A stretch of 64,000 nt of DNA, taken from positions 310,001 through 374,000 of the forward strand of contig CAXXFU010000005.1 in assembly GCA_963675235.2 (NCBI GenBank), read 5' to 3'. The notes beneath the pieces are model-generated. The model was not told where the DNA came from and made no database searches. It saw only the letters and a list, made by a program, of their open reading frames with translations. Position 1 is the first letter of the stretch. Every line of letters begins with the position of its first letter. The position numbers were made by a program, and so were the translations under genes. Positions 26,779-35,291 of this stretch are shown here, piece after piece. This DNA comes from JAHJQZ01 sp963675235 (lineage in GTDB: Bacteria; Pseudomonadota; Alphaproteobacteria; Rhizobiales; Devosiaceae).

Positions 26779-27658
26779 TTTCGTAGTGCACCCAGTATTT
26801 CGAGGTCAGGAACGCCAGAGCGGTGAAGAACGCGATGATGACCAGCAGCACCCAGGCAAGGGCCGAGGCGTAGCCCATGCGGAAGAATTTGAAGGCTTCG
26901 TTGAACAGAAACATCGTGTAGACCAGCAGACTGTCCGAGGGTGCGCCGTTGCCGTTGGAAATGATGAAGGCCGGCGAGAATATCTTGAAGGAATCGATGG
27001 TCTGCAGGACCAGATTGAAGAAGATAACCGGCGCCAGCAGCGGCAGCGTGATGCGGGTGAACTGGCGCCATTTCGGTGTGCCGTCGATCTCGGCCGCCTC
27101 GTAGAGATCGCGCGGGATGCCCCTCAAGCCGGCCAGGAAGATCAGCATCGGCGCGCCGAACTGCCAGATGGCGAGAACCACGAGCGTGTAAAGCGAGGTG
27201 TTGGGATCGGTGATCCAGCTCGGGCCGGTGAAACCGATTGTCGCCAGCACCTTGTTGACCACGCCGTCGGCAAGGAAAAGCTGGCGCCACAGGATGGCGA
27301 TGGCGATCGAGGCGCCGAGCAGCGACGGCAGATAGAAGATCGCCCGGTAGAAACTGATGGTCCTAAGGCCCTTGTCGAGCAGCATGGCGACGGCGAGCGC
27401 CATGATCAGGCGCGCCGGCACCGCCATGGCGACATAGGAAAAGGTCACCTCCAGCGATTTCCAGAAACGGCGGTCGCGGCCGAACATGTAGGCATAGTTG
27501 TCCAGGCCGACGAAGCGCGGATCGGCAACCATGTCGTAGCGGTTGAACGACAGGTACAGCGACGCAAGGATCGGGCCGAGCGCCAGGCAGAAAAAGCCGA
27601 TGAACCAGGGCGTCAGAAAAACGTAGCCCGGCGTGTTGCGCTGGAAGAAACGCCTCAT
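26765..27658 (-). CDS. Sugar ABC transporter permease (MalF/UgpA type)
   Basis: The 297-residue protein has six membrane segments, beginning with PGYVFLTPWFIGFFCLALGP, and the EAA motif YEAAEIDGTPKWRQFTRITL. It is the first permease of the operon, following the binding-protein gene by 66 bases that include a stable hairpin. It pairs with the MalG-type protein. Confidence 0.93.
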   Translation of the reverse strand: MRRFFQRNTPGYVFLTPWFIGFFCLALGPILASLYLSFNRYDMVADPRFVGLDNYAYMFGRDRRFWKSLEVTFSYVAMAVPARLIMALAVAMLLDKGLRTISFYRAIFYLPSLLGASIAIAILWRQLFLADGVVNKVLATIGFTGPSWITDPNTSLYTLVVLAIWQFGAPMLIFLAGLRGIPRDLYEAAEIDGTPKWRQFTRITLPLLAPVIFFNLVLQTIDSFKIFSPAFIISNGNGAPSDSLLVYTMFLFNEAFKFFRMGYASALAWVLLVIIAFFTALAFLTSKYWVHYENERD

Positions 27659-27680
27659 ATGTCTCCGGCTCCCAGTGGGC

Positions 27681-27700
27681 CCGCCCCGTTGCCGGGGCGG
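27681..27700 (-). repeat. Intercistronic hairpin after the binding-protein gene
   Basis: A perfect 8-base stem (CCGCCCCG and CGGGGCGG) with a TTGC loop sits between the binding-protein and permease genes. Such hairpins commonly protect the upstream message, so that the binding protein is made in excess; no T-run follows. Confidence 0.6.
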
Positions 27701-27724
27701 AGCCGATGATCGGAAAGGGAACGC

Positions 27725-29002
27725 CTATTTGGCGCGTTCGAGGATATCGCCCGCGGTCTGCACGAACTCTTCGGCTGCGCCGGCAACATCCCTGCTGCCC
27801 AGAACCACGTCGGTGCCGATGCGCATATAGGCGTCGCGGACCTCGTTGTGGCCCTTGGGCGAGGGCAGCGGCAGCGCCCCGACCTTGTCCTGGATGGCGC
27901 CGAAATAGGCGACCGAGACCTTCTCGGGCGGGGTGAAGTTGGGCGCCAGCGCCGCACGCACGTTCGGATTGGCCGGAATGCCGCGTTCGAGTCCGAGAAT
28001 GGCGGTGGCCTCGGGGTCGTTGACCCAGTCGCTCATGTACATGATTGCGGCTTCGACGTCCTTGGCATCGCGGGTCAGCGACATGAACATCGAGGGTTTG
28101 ATGAACTGGCCGGGCTCGCCATCCGCCTTGTGCGGAACCATGCCGGCTGCGACCGGATCCTTCATCAGGGCCTGCAGGCCGACGATCTGGTTGGACCAGA
28201 ACATCGACATGGCCGTCTCGCCCATGATCATGCCACCCTCGGCGAACGGGGCATCGAGAATGACGGTCTTGTCCTTGGAGCGGACGAGATCGGCTGCGCG
28301 CAGCTCGGCCCAGTAGTTCCAGTAGCTGGACACGTCCTCGAAAGTGAGGCCGAGGGTGCCGTCTTCGTTGTAGAAACCGTGTCCGTTCTGGCGGGCCCAG
28401 ACTTCCTGGCACTCGGTGACCAGAGACAGGTCGTCCGAACCCTTGACGTCGGTCTTGGAGGTGATCGCCTCGCAGACGTCGGCGTATTCGTCCCAGGTCC
28501 AAAGGATCGGGTCGGCCGTGATGCCGGCTTCCTCGAGCAGACGTGCATTGAGCGGCATGACCTGGCTGTTCGAGCCGATATTGAGGGCATAGAGCTTGCC
28601 GTCGACATAGCCGCCCGAGAGCGGACCCTTGTCGAAATTGGAAAGATCGAGCCCGTTGCCGATGTGCTCGTCAAGCGTCTTGAGCGCGCCGCGACGGGCA
28701 TATTCGAACAGCAGCGAGTAGTCCATCTGCACCAGATCGGCCATGTTGCGGCCGGCGGTCTGGGTCGCCATCTTGGTCCAGTAGTCGCCCCAGCCCACGG
28801 TCTCGCCGGAAACGGCGATTTCGGGATGGTGCTTCTGGAAGACGTCGATCACGGCAAACGTGCGCTTGTCACGTTCGGGGTTGCCCCACCAGAAGTGGCG
28901 GATGGAGCGATCCTGGGCGATCGCGGGCAGTGTCGGCAGCGCAGTTGCAGCTGCGGCAGCGCCCATGCCGGCCAGAACCGTACGGCGTGAAAACTTGGAC
29001 AT
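27725..29002 (-). CDS. Sugar ABC transporter substrate-binding protein, Tat-exported
   Basis: This 425-residue family 1 solute-binding protein has a Tat signal (MSKFSRRTVLAGMGAAAAAT, twin Arg in SRRTVL) and the mature start near DRSIRHFWWGNPERDKRT. Later motifs (WSNQIVGLQALMKDPVA, PSMFMSLTRDAKDVEAAI) are typical of CUT1 binding proteins. GGAGGAAT precedes ATG 29002. It captures the sugar in the periplasm for the two permeases. It follows the GH105 gene by 74 bases, which suggests that the ligand is an uronate-containing oligosaccharide. Confidence 0.92.
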   Translation of the reverse strand: MSKFSRRTVLAGMGAAAAATALPTLPAIAQDRSIRHFWWGNPERDKRTFAVIDVFQKHHPEIAVSGETVGWGDYWTKMATQTAGRNMADLVQMDYSLLFEYARRGALKTLDEHIGNGLDLSNFDKGPLSGGYVDGKLYALNIGSNSQVMPLNARLLEEAGITADPILWTWDEYADVCEAITSKTDVKGSDDLSLVTECQEVWARQNGHGFYNEDGTLGLTFEDVSSYWNYWAELRAADLVRSKDKTVILDAPFAEGGMIMGETAMSMFWSNQIVGLQALMKDPVAAGMVPHKADGEPGQFIKPSMFMSLTRDAKDVEAAIMYMSDWVNDPEATAILGLERGIPANPNVRAALAPNFTPPEKVSVAYFGAIQDKVGALPLPSPKGHNEVRDAYMRIGTDVVLGSRDVAGAAEEFVQTAGDILERAK

Positions 29003-29076
29003 GTTATTCCTCCTCCTTGGCATAAACATTCAAGTCGTCGTCGTTGTGTGAGCCTTCCGCACCTGCCAATCTTCCG

Positions 29077-30201
29077 TCAGTAATAGGTGCGCAAAAGTTC
29101 GCTCAGGCAGAGCACGGCCATCGACTGCCCATAGGGCATCGAGGTACGCCGGATCTGCTTGTAGAAGTCGAGGTCGTGCCCCATCGGCGTGCCGGTCGAC
29201 ACCTGCTGGAGCTCGCCGTCGTCATTGATGTTCGCCACCACGCCTTTCATGGCCCTGGTCGCGACGTCGGCGTAATCGCCGCCGAGGTAATGCTTGCGCG
29301 CCGCCTTCATCAGCCCGTAGGCGAAACCGGCGGTGGCCGAGGCTTCGAGATAGCTCGAGGGGTCGTCGATCAGCGTGTGCCAGAGCCCGGTTTCGTCCTG
29401 ATGCGCCTTGAGCGCGGCGGCCTGGCGGTCGAGCACAGAAATCAGCTGGCGCCGCACCGGATCCTCCGGTTCAAGCCCGGCCATTTCGATGAACTCGGGA
29501 ATGGCGATGGTCACCCAGGAATTGCCCCGCGCCCACAGCGCCCGGGCGAAATTATGCTTGCCGTCGAATGTCCAGCCGTGGAACCACAGGCCCGAATGCG
29601 TGTCCATGAGATACTGGGCGTGCAGCAGGAACTGGTATTTGGCTTCAGCGATATAGTGCGGACGATCGAGCACCAGGCCGATCTTGGTCAGGGCCAGGAC
29701 GCTCATCATCAATGTGTCGTCCCAGAGCTGCTCCTCGTTGACCGAGTTGAAGACGATGTGCTGCAGTCCGCCCTGCTCGGTACGCGGCATCTCGTGCATC
29801 ACCCATTCGGCCCAGGCGTCGAGATGGGGTTCGAACACCGGGTTGCCGAAGCGCTCGCAAAGGAAGGCCAGCGTCAGCATCGGCGCGACGGTGTTGACGT
29901 TCTTGGTCGGCGGGCCTTCCTCGAACCGCGCCGCGAACCAGTCCTCGATCACCTTGAGCGTCTCGGCGTCCCCGGTCATTTCCCAGTATTTGTAGAGCCC
30001 GTAGAGCCCGACGCCCTGGGTCCATTCCCAGTAGTTCCAGCTCTTTCCGTCAACAACGCGCCCGTCGCCGAGCGGCAGCAAAAACTCGCCCGTTTCGTCG
30101 CGTATCGAAACGAGATTGCGCCGCAGCCGCGCGACGAGCGCGTGCACGTCGCCGGCTGCGATGAACCGTTCTTTTTGCCTGAGCAAAGGATGCAGCGCCA
30201 A
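29077..30201 (-). CDS. Glycoside hydrolase family 88/105 unsaturated glycuronyl hydrolase
   Basis: The 374-residue protein is an (alpha/alpha)6-barrel GH105-type enzyme (YteR/YesR-like). It releases the unsaturated uronic acid from the non-reducing end of oligosaccharides produced by polysaccharide lyases, by hydration of the double bond. The probable catalytic Asp is in EEQLWDDTLMMSVLALT; ARALWARGNSWVTIAIPEF and EASATAGFAYGLMKAARK are further signatures. There is no signal peptide, so it works in the cytoplasm on imported oligosaccharides. It heads the leftward operon and is divergent from the IclR gene. Confidence 0.9.
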   Translation of the reverse strand: MALHPLLRQKERFIAAGDVHALVARLRRNLVSIRDETGEFLLPLGDGRVVDGKSWNYWEWTQGVGLYGLYKYWEMTGDAETLKVIEDWFAARFEEGPPTKNVNTVAPMLTLAFLCERFGNPVFEPHLDAWAEWVMHEMPRTEQGGLQHIVFNSVNEEQLWDDTLMMSVLALTKIGLVLDRPHYIAEAKYQFLLHAQYLMDTHSGLWFHGWTFDGKHNFARALWARGNSWVTIAIPEFIEMAGLEPEDPVRRQLISVLDRQAAALKAHQDETGLWHTLIDDPSSYLEASATAGFAYGLMKAARKHYLGGDYADVATRAMKGVVANINDDGELQQVSTGTPMGHDLDFYKQIRRTSMPYGQSMAVLCLSELLRTYY

Positions 30202-30363
30202 TCGTCCCTCCCCGAACGCGCCGATTATCTGCGATTTCGGAACGCGGTTTCATTTTTTAGGAAATCACAGCTCAAAAGCAAGATCAATCGTTTTGACCCC
30301 AATTGCATCAAATTCCCTTTTTTGTCGCGATTTCAGGTGGTTGGTTGTCGACAATGACGTGGC

Positions 30364-30404
30364 TTGACATTAGGCAAGCACAATTTCAAAATCTGGTTTC
30401 GAAA
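30364..30404 (+). promoter_or_regulatory. Promoter of the IclR gene with TTTCGAAA palindrome
   Basis: TTGACA (30364-30369) and CAAAAT (30387-30392) are 17 bases apart. The perfect palindrome TTTCGAAA (30397-30404) lies at the expected transcription start, so it could be an autoregulatory site. A related TTTC-N9-GAAA arrangement lies near the GH105 start (about 30248-30264). Confidence 0.45.
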
Positions 30405-30420
30405 AAAACAGAACGAAAAT

Positions 30421-31239
30421 ATGGCTGTAGCGCACAACAAAACCGAGAATGTCGCCGCCGCCCTCAAGGTCTTCGGCATCCTGGAAGCGCTTGTCGAAAC
30501 CAAGCAGGCGAGCCTTGGCGACATTGCCCAGCGCGCCATGACCTCCAAGGCCACGGCCCACCGCATCCTGCACACCATGGTCGATCTCGGCTATGTCGCG
30601 CAGGACCCGGACACCGAACGCTATTTCGTTACTCTCAGCCTGTTCTCACTGGCGGCGCGGTCGCTGTCGGGCCAGTCCGACCTGTTGCGCGTCGCCGACC
30701 AGGCCATGGGCAAGCTATCGCGCGCCACCGGCGAGTCGATCAATCTCGGCGTTCTGGACCGGCGCGAGCAGTTGGTCACCTATATCCACAAATACGATTC
30801 GATCCACAACCTGTCGCTGACATCGACATTGGGCCTGCGCAATCCTCTGCACTCGACATCGCTCGGCAAGGCGCTGCTGGCCTGGCGCGACGAAGACGAG
30901 ATCCGCCATCGCCTGTCCGCCTTGAAGATGGAAAAAATCGCGCCCAACACCATCACCGATGCCAATGTGCTGTTTGACCAGCTCATGCAAATCCGTGCGC
31001 GCGGCTATGCCGAGGAAAACGAGGAGAGCGAAGCCGGGGTGCGTTGCATGGCGGCGCCGGTCCTCGATCACTTGGGAAAATCGGTCGCCGCCATCTCGAT
31101 CTCGTTCCCGCTGTTCCGCTTCGACGAGGCCCGCAAGCCGGAATATGTCAGCCTGCTGCTGAGCGCCGGCGCCGAGGCCTCGACGGCGCTCGGCTATCTC
31201 GAGGACTACCCGGCGCCCGTGCCGTTCGTCAGCACATAG
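30421..31239 (+). CDS. IclR-family transcriptional regulator
   Basis: The 272-residue protein has an N-terminal winged helix (residues about 9-70, SLGDIAQRAMTSKATAHRIL) and a C-terminal IclR effector domain (NPLHSTSLGKALLAW, GYAEENEESEAGVRCMAAPV). It resembles the KdgR-type IclR proteins that sense keto-deoxy sugar acids, which agrees with the GH105 locus divergent to it. ATG 30421 has no clear ribosome site; an upstream in-frame start is possible. The stop overlaps the end of the opposite FecE-type gene by 11 bases. Confidence 0.9.
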   Translation: MAVAHNKTENVAAALKVFGILEALVETKQASLGDIAQRAMTSKATAHRILHTMVDLGYVAQDPDTERYFVTLSLFSLAARSLSGQSDLLRVADQAMGKLSRATGESINLGVLDRREQLVTYIHKYDSIHNLSLTSTLGLRNPLHSTSLGKALLAWRDEDEIRHRLSALKMEKIAPNTITDANVLFDQLMQIRARGYAEENEESEAGVRCMAAPVLDHLGKSVAAISISFPLFRFDEARKPEYVSLLLSAGAEASTALGYLEDYPAPVPFVST

Positions 31240-32095
31240 ACACCCTGCCCGCCACCGCGGCCCGCGCCTTCTGTCCTGCTTGCGGCTGAAGGTCGGTGCC
31301 ATCATGGACCGCCCCCTGGCGCGGATAGGGAATGCAAAACGGCCGGCCGTGAACGGGATCGGTGGTGATGCGGCTGTCGACGCCGAACACGTCGGCGAGA
31401 GTTTTTTCGGTCAGCACCTGTTCCGGCGTGCCGTCGGCATAGATCGTGCCTTGCTTGAACACGATCAGCCTGTCGGCATAGCGCGCCGCGAGATTGAGAT
31501 CGTGCAGCACGACGATGGCGGTCTTGCCGTGCTCGGTCTTGAGCCGGGCGATCAGTTCCAGCGCCTCGATCTGGTGGGTCAGGTCGAGATGGTTGGTCGG
31601 CTCGTCGAGCATGGCATAGGGCGTGTCCTGGGCCAGGACCATAGCGAAAAACACGCTCTGGCGCTGGCCGCCCGACAGTTCGGCAACCTGTCGATGCCGC
31701 AAATGACCGATGCCGGCGATGTCGATGGCGTGGTCGATGCGCTCCACATCCCGCTCAGATTTCAGCCCGAGCAGCGACTGGTGCGGCGCCCGCCCGTAGC
31801 CGACAAGCTGTTCGACGCTGACGGCGATCGGCACGGCCGGGCTCTGGGGCAGATAGGCAATGGTTCGGGCGACCTGCTTGGAGGGACTCGTGAGGATATC
31901 GAGCCCGTCGATCGTTGCCGTGCCGGCGCGCGGTTTCAGCAAGCGCCCGATGGTCTTGAGCAGAGTCGATTTCCCGCAGCCATTGGGTCCGATCAGAACG
32001 GTGATGCCGCCGGTCTCGATCTCGAGATCGATGTTGGCGAGAACGTCGGGGTTCTTGCCGTAGCCGGCGGTGATTCCGGACAGGAGGATACTCAT
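31229..32095 (-). CDS. Iron-siderophore ABC transporter ATP-binding protein (FecE/FhuC type)
   Basis: This 288-residue ATPase has Walker A GPNGCGKST (about 38-46), the signature LSGGQRQSVF, Walker B YAMLDEPTNHLD, and VVLHDLNLAARYADR, typical of siderophore, heme and cobalamin importers. It overlaps the upstream permease by four bases. The last 30 residues after PVHGRPFCIPY are extra and Ala/Gln/Arg-rich. It drives import by the two FecCD-type permeases. Confidence 0.94.
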   Translation of the reverse strand: MSILLSGITAGYGKNPDVLANIDLEIETGGITVLIGPNGCGKSTLLKTIGRLLKPRAGTATIDGLDILTSPSKQVARTIAYLPQSPAVPIAVSVEQLVGYGRAPHQSLLGLKSERDVERIDHAIDIAGIGHLRHRQVAELSGGQRQSVFFAMVLAQDTPYAMLDEPTNHLDLTHQIEALELIARLKTEHGKTAIVVLHDLNLAARYADRLIVFKQGTIYADGTPEQVLTEKTLADVFGVDSRITTDPVHGRPFCIPYPRQGAVHDGTDLQPQAGQKARAAVAGRVSMC

Positions 32096-33126
32096 GTCTC
32101 CCGCTCCGCAGCTGTCGTGATCATGACGTAGACGAAGAACGGCGCGCCGATCAGCGCGGCGAGGATTCCGGCCGACACCTCGATCGGCGGGGCGATGGCG
32201 CGGCCGAGACCGTCGGCGAGCAGGACGAGCAGCATGCCGACCAGCATGGCCAGCGGCATGAGCAGGCGATGCGATCCGCCGATCAGGTGCCGGGCAATAT
32301 GCGGTGCCATCAGCCCGATGAAGCCCATGACGCCAACGACCGCCACCGAAATACTGGCGAGCAGCGCCGCCAGGGAGAGCAGCATCATGCGTTCGCGCGG
32401 CACGCTGATGCCGAGCCCGGTCGCCGTTTCGGCGCCGAGGCCGATGAGGTCGAGCCTGTGAGCAAGCAGCAGGGCAAGGCCCGCCAGCGCGGTGAGCGGC
32501 AACAGGGCGATCTCGACATGGGTCCAGGTGCGCCCCCATAGCGACCCGGTCAGCCAGATCAGCGGCGCCGAACGTTCGGCGTCCGACGAGGTGATCAGCA
32601 GATAATCGACGCCCGCTTCGCAGACGAAACCGACAGCGACGCCGATCAGCGCCAGATGGGCGGCCGAAATGGCCCGCGTCCGCGCGGTGACGATGACGAC
32701 GCCCGCCGCCGCCAGCCCGCCGGCGCAGGCCGCGACCGGCATGAAGACCTGCGGCACGTCCGGAAACAGCGTCACCAGGGAGATGGCGACAAGCGCCGCG
32801 CCGGAATTGATGCCGATGATGCCCGGACTGGCGAGCGGATTGCGGATCACCGCCTGAATGATGGTGCCGCTGAGCGCGAAGGCGCCGCCGCACAGCATGG
32901 CCAGGACGATGCGCGGCAGGCGCGACCGCATGATGATGTAGGTCTGCTTCTCACCGTCGAGATCGAACAGCGTGTTGATGATGACATTGCCCGGAACGGC
33001 GACCGCGCCGACGCCGATGCTCCAGGTGGCGGCGGCAAGGATCAGCACCACCGTGCCGGCAATCAGAGCCAGCGCGCTACGATTGCGCTGGCCGGTGACC
33101 GCAGCCGTGTGCACCGCAATACTCAT
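32092..33126 (-). CDS. Iron-siderophore ABC transporter permease (FecD type)
   Basis: This 344-residue permease of the FecCD/BtuC family has about nine to ten membrane segments, with the conserved FALSGTIIQAVIRNPLASPG and VGVMGFIGLMAPHIARHLIG regions. It overlaps both neighbours by four bases, showing strict co-translation. It pairs with the next upstream permease to make the heterodimeric channel. Confidence 0.93.
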   Translation of the reverse strand: MSIAVHTAAVTGQRNRSALALIAGTVVLILAAATWSIGVGAVAVPGNVIINTLFDLDGEKQTYIIMRSRLPRIVLAMLCGGAFALSGTIIQAVIRNPLASPGIIGINSGAALVAISLVTLFPDVPQVFMPVAACAGGLAAAGVVIVTARTRAISAAHLALIGVAVGFVCEAGVDYLLITSSDAERSAPLIWLTGSLWGRTWTHVEIALLPLTALAGLALLLAHRLDLIGLGAETATGLGISVPRERMMLLSLAALLASISVAVVGVMGFIGLMAPHIARHLIGGSHRLLMPLAMLVGMLLVLLADGLGRAIAPPIEVSAGILAALIGAPFFVYVMITTAAERET

Positions 33127-34160
33127 GCCAGACGCCTTGCGTTGAGCGTCACATAAAGGAAATAGGGCGCACCGATCAGGGCGCAGATGATGCCGAGCGG
33201 CGTCTCGAAGGGAAACCGTACGAGTTTGGACACGGCATCGGCCAGAAGCACAAGAGTGGCGCCCCCGAGCGCCACCACCGGCACGAGAAGGCGATGGTTG
33301 TGACCGAACCAGCGCCGGCACAGGTGTGGCACCACCAGCCCGACGAAGGTGACCGGTCCGGCGGCCGACACGCTGACGCCGGTCAACACGGCAGCAAGCA
33401 GCGCGCCGAGAAGGCGCACGCGCCGCGGATCGAGCCCGAGCCCCTGCGTGGCGCCATCGCCGAGCGACAGGATGTTGAACCCGTGGGCGAGGAACAGCGA
33501 CGCGACGAGGCCGAGGCCGGCGGCGACGGCCAGTGCCGGCACCTGCGCGAAGCTTACCGACGAGATGTCTGCCGACACCCAGGTCAGAACCAGCCGGCTG
33601 AGATTGTCCTCCAGGGTGAAGGCAAAGCGCACGCAGGCGAAGCTGAAGGCACCGACGGTCACGCCGGCGAGGATGAGCCGGATCGAATCGAGCCGCCCGC
33701 CAAGGCCGCCGGCGATCGAGAAGGTGACAACACCGGCCGCGATGGCGCCGATGATCGCCATGACGTCGAGATTGACAATGACGAGCGATGGCATCACCGC
33801 ACCGATGGCGACGCCGAGTGCTGCTCCCTGATTGATGCCGAGAACGGATTCGGACGCCAGTGGATTGCGCGTCACGGCCTGCAATGCCAGCCCGGCCAGT
33901 GCCAGATTGGCACCAACCAGCCCGGCGACCAGCAGGCGCGGCAGGCGAAGATCGACAACGGCCGAGCGCGCCAGGCTGCCGTCGTCGACAAAAAGAAGTT
34001 GCAGCAGATTGCCCAGGCCGACATCGCTGCGCTGGCCGATGGCCAGCGTCAGCAGCGCCGCCGCGAGCATCGCCGCCACCAGGACGGCGATGCGCAGGAC
34101 GACCGCAGGCATGACCGGACCGACGCGGAGCCGGCTGGCGGCCTCGGGCACGAACATCAT
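33123..34160 (-). CDS. Iron-siderophore ABC transporter permease (FecC type)
   Basis: This 345-residue FecCD-family permease carries NLALAGLALQAVTRNPLASE and AAGPVTFVGLVVPHLCRRWF, and about nine membrane segments. It begins 18 bases after the binding-protein gene. The stop overlaps the next permease start (ATGA). Confidence 0.93.
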   Translation of the reverse strand: MMFVPEAASRLRVGPVMPAVVLRIAVLVAAMLAAALLTLAIGQRSDVGLGNLLQLLFVDDGSLARSAVVDLRLPRLLVAGLVGANLALAGLALQAVTRNPLASESVLGINQGAALGVAIGAVMPSLVIVNLDVMAIIGAIAAGVVTFSIAGGLGGRLDSIRLILAGVTVGAFSFACVRFAFTLEDNLSRLVLTWVSADISSVSFAQVPALAVAAGLGLVASLFLAHGFNILSLGDGATQGLGLDPRRVRLLGALLAAVLTGVSVSAAGPVTFVGLVVPHLCRRWFGHNHRLLVPVVALGGATLVLLADAVSKLVRFPFETPLGIICALIGAPYFLYVTLNARRLA

Positions 34161-34178
34161 GACTACAGAGGCGCCATG

Positions 34179-35111
34179 CTAGCGCGCCACCGACTTCATG
34201 ACCTCGACGAGCGAGGCGCCGCTGACCTCGGAGGCCAGCACGCCGCGCAGGCGCGACCATTCGTGGGCGTTGATGTCGAACACCTGACCGCTGCTGACGG
34301 CGGCGATCGCATCGTAGAGCGGCTGCCCCTCCCAGCTGTCGGTCAGGCCTGGATCGGCATACTTGCCGCGCAGGATGATCTCGGGATTGACCTCGGACAG
34401 CTGCTCCAGCGACGACTGGGCGATGACATCGGCGTAGGTATCGCCGCCATTGGGGGTCATGTTGCTCTTGAAACCGAACCAGGCGAGCAGCGAGCCATTG
34501 TAGCTGTCCGGGGTGTGCAGATAGACGCCCTTGCCATTGTCGACCAGAAACTGGATCGAAAGATCAGAAACGTCGCCGATTTCTGACTTGTAGCCTGCCA
34601 TGATCTCTTCGTGTTCGGCGAGCCGCGCGTCCATCTCGGTCCCCTTGCCGACAGCACTGGCGATGGTGCGGGCGCTGTCGAGCGCCACGTCGTACTTGCC
34701 GGTCAGGCTGTCGAAAACCAGCGTCGGGGCGATCTCGCTCAGCGCGCCGTAAATGGCTTCATGGCGCGAGATGTCGGCGATGATCAGGTCCGGCTGCAGC
34801 GAGGCGATGATTTCAAGGCTCGGCGCGGCGCGGGTGCCGACCGAGGTCCAGTCGTCGCCGATGACATCGGTATAGGCCGGCACGATGCGGGCGCGGTCGT
34901 TGTCGTCGGCAATGCCGACCGGCGCGACGCCGACGGCGGCAAGGCTGTCGACGAAGCTGTACTCGAGGGCAACGATGCGCTTTGGCTCATCGGGCACCTC
35001 GGTGGTGCCGAGATCGTGCGTCACCTCGAGGGCCGAGGCGGCAAACGGCAGGGATGTAGCAAGAAAGAGAGCGGCGACGGCAAGGCCGGCCCGCACAGGC
35101 GAGAAAGACAT
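34179..35111 (-). CDS. Iron-siderophore substrate-binding protein (FecB type)
   Basis: The 310-residue protein has a signal peptide (about 1-27, ending FAASA) and the class III binding-protein fold: VTHDLGTTEVPDEPKRIVAL, LEIIASLQPDLIIADISRHE, and a conserved end. It binds an iron-siderophore complex (citrate-like or hydroxamate) in the periplasm. GGAGCTGAT precedes ATG 35111. It heads the four-gene operon; the Irr-like motif at 35247-35263 suggests iron control. No TonB receptor gene is next to it. Confidence 0.92.
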   Translation of the reverse strand: MSFSPVRAGLAVAALFLATSLPFAASALEVTHDLGTTEVPDEPKRIVALEYSFVDSLAAVGVAPVGIADDNDRARIVPAYTDVIGDDWTSVGTRAAPSLEIIASLQPDLIIADISRHEAIYGALSEIAPTLVFDSLTGKYDVALDSARTIASAVGKGTEMDARLAEHEEIMAGYKSEIGDVSDLSIQFLVDNGKGVYLHTPDSYNGSLLAWFGFKSNMTPNGGDTYADVIAQSSLEQLSEVNPEIILRGKYADPGLTDSWEGQPLYDAIAAVSSGQVFDINAHEWSRLRGVLASEVSGASLVEVMKSVAR

Positions 35112-35246
35112 ATCAGCTCCTTCCGGGGTCAAGGCCCGGGGTGTTCAGGAATGTAGGGCGCCACAGCTTGCGGCACGGCACGCTGCCCGCGGCAGCTCGC
35201 CACAGCTAGAAAACATGCCAATTCAAGACAAGGAAAATCGGCTTCG

Positions 35247-35263
35247 CTTGGAAGCGTTCTAAA
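35247..35263 (-). promoter_or_regulatory. Irr/ICE-like iron control motif
   Basis: CTTGGAAGCGTTCTAAA matches the rhizobial iron control element pattern TTTAGAANNNTTCTAAA at 12 of 14 defined positions. It lies about 135 bases upstream of the iron-transport operon and 15-45 bases downstream of no gene other than the TRAP operon end (35292). Confidence 0.4.
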
Positions 35264-35291
35264 AAACGCAAGCAAACAGCCTGCGCCCGTG

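Noticed and set aside
33294..34586. 430-codon frame opposite the FecC-type permease and binding-protein genes
   Set aside because: It covers two well-supported genes on the other strand and its product is Gln/Arg/Asp/His-rich without family features.
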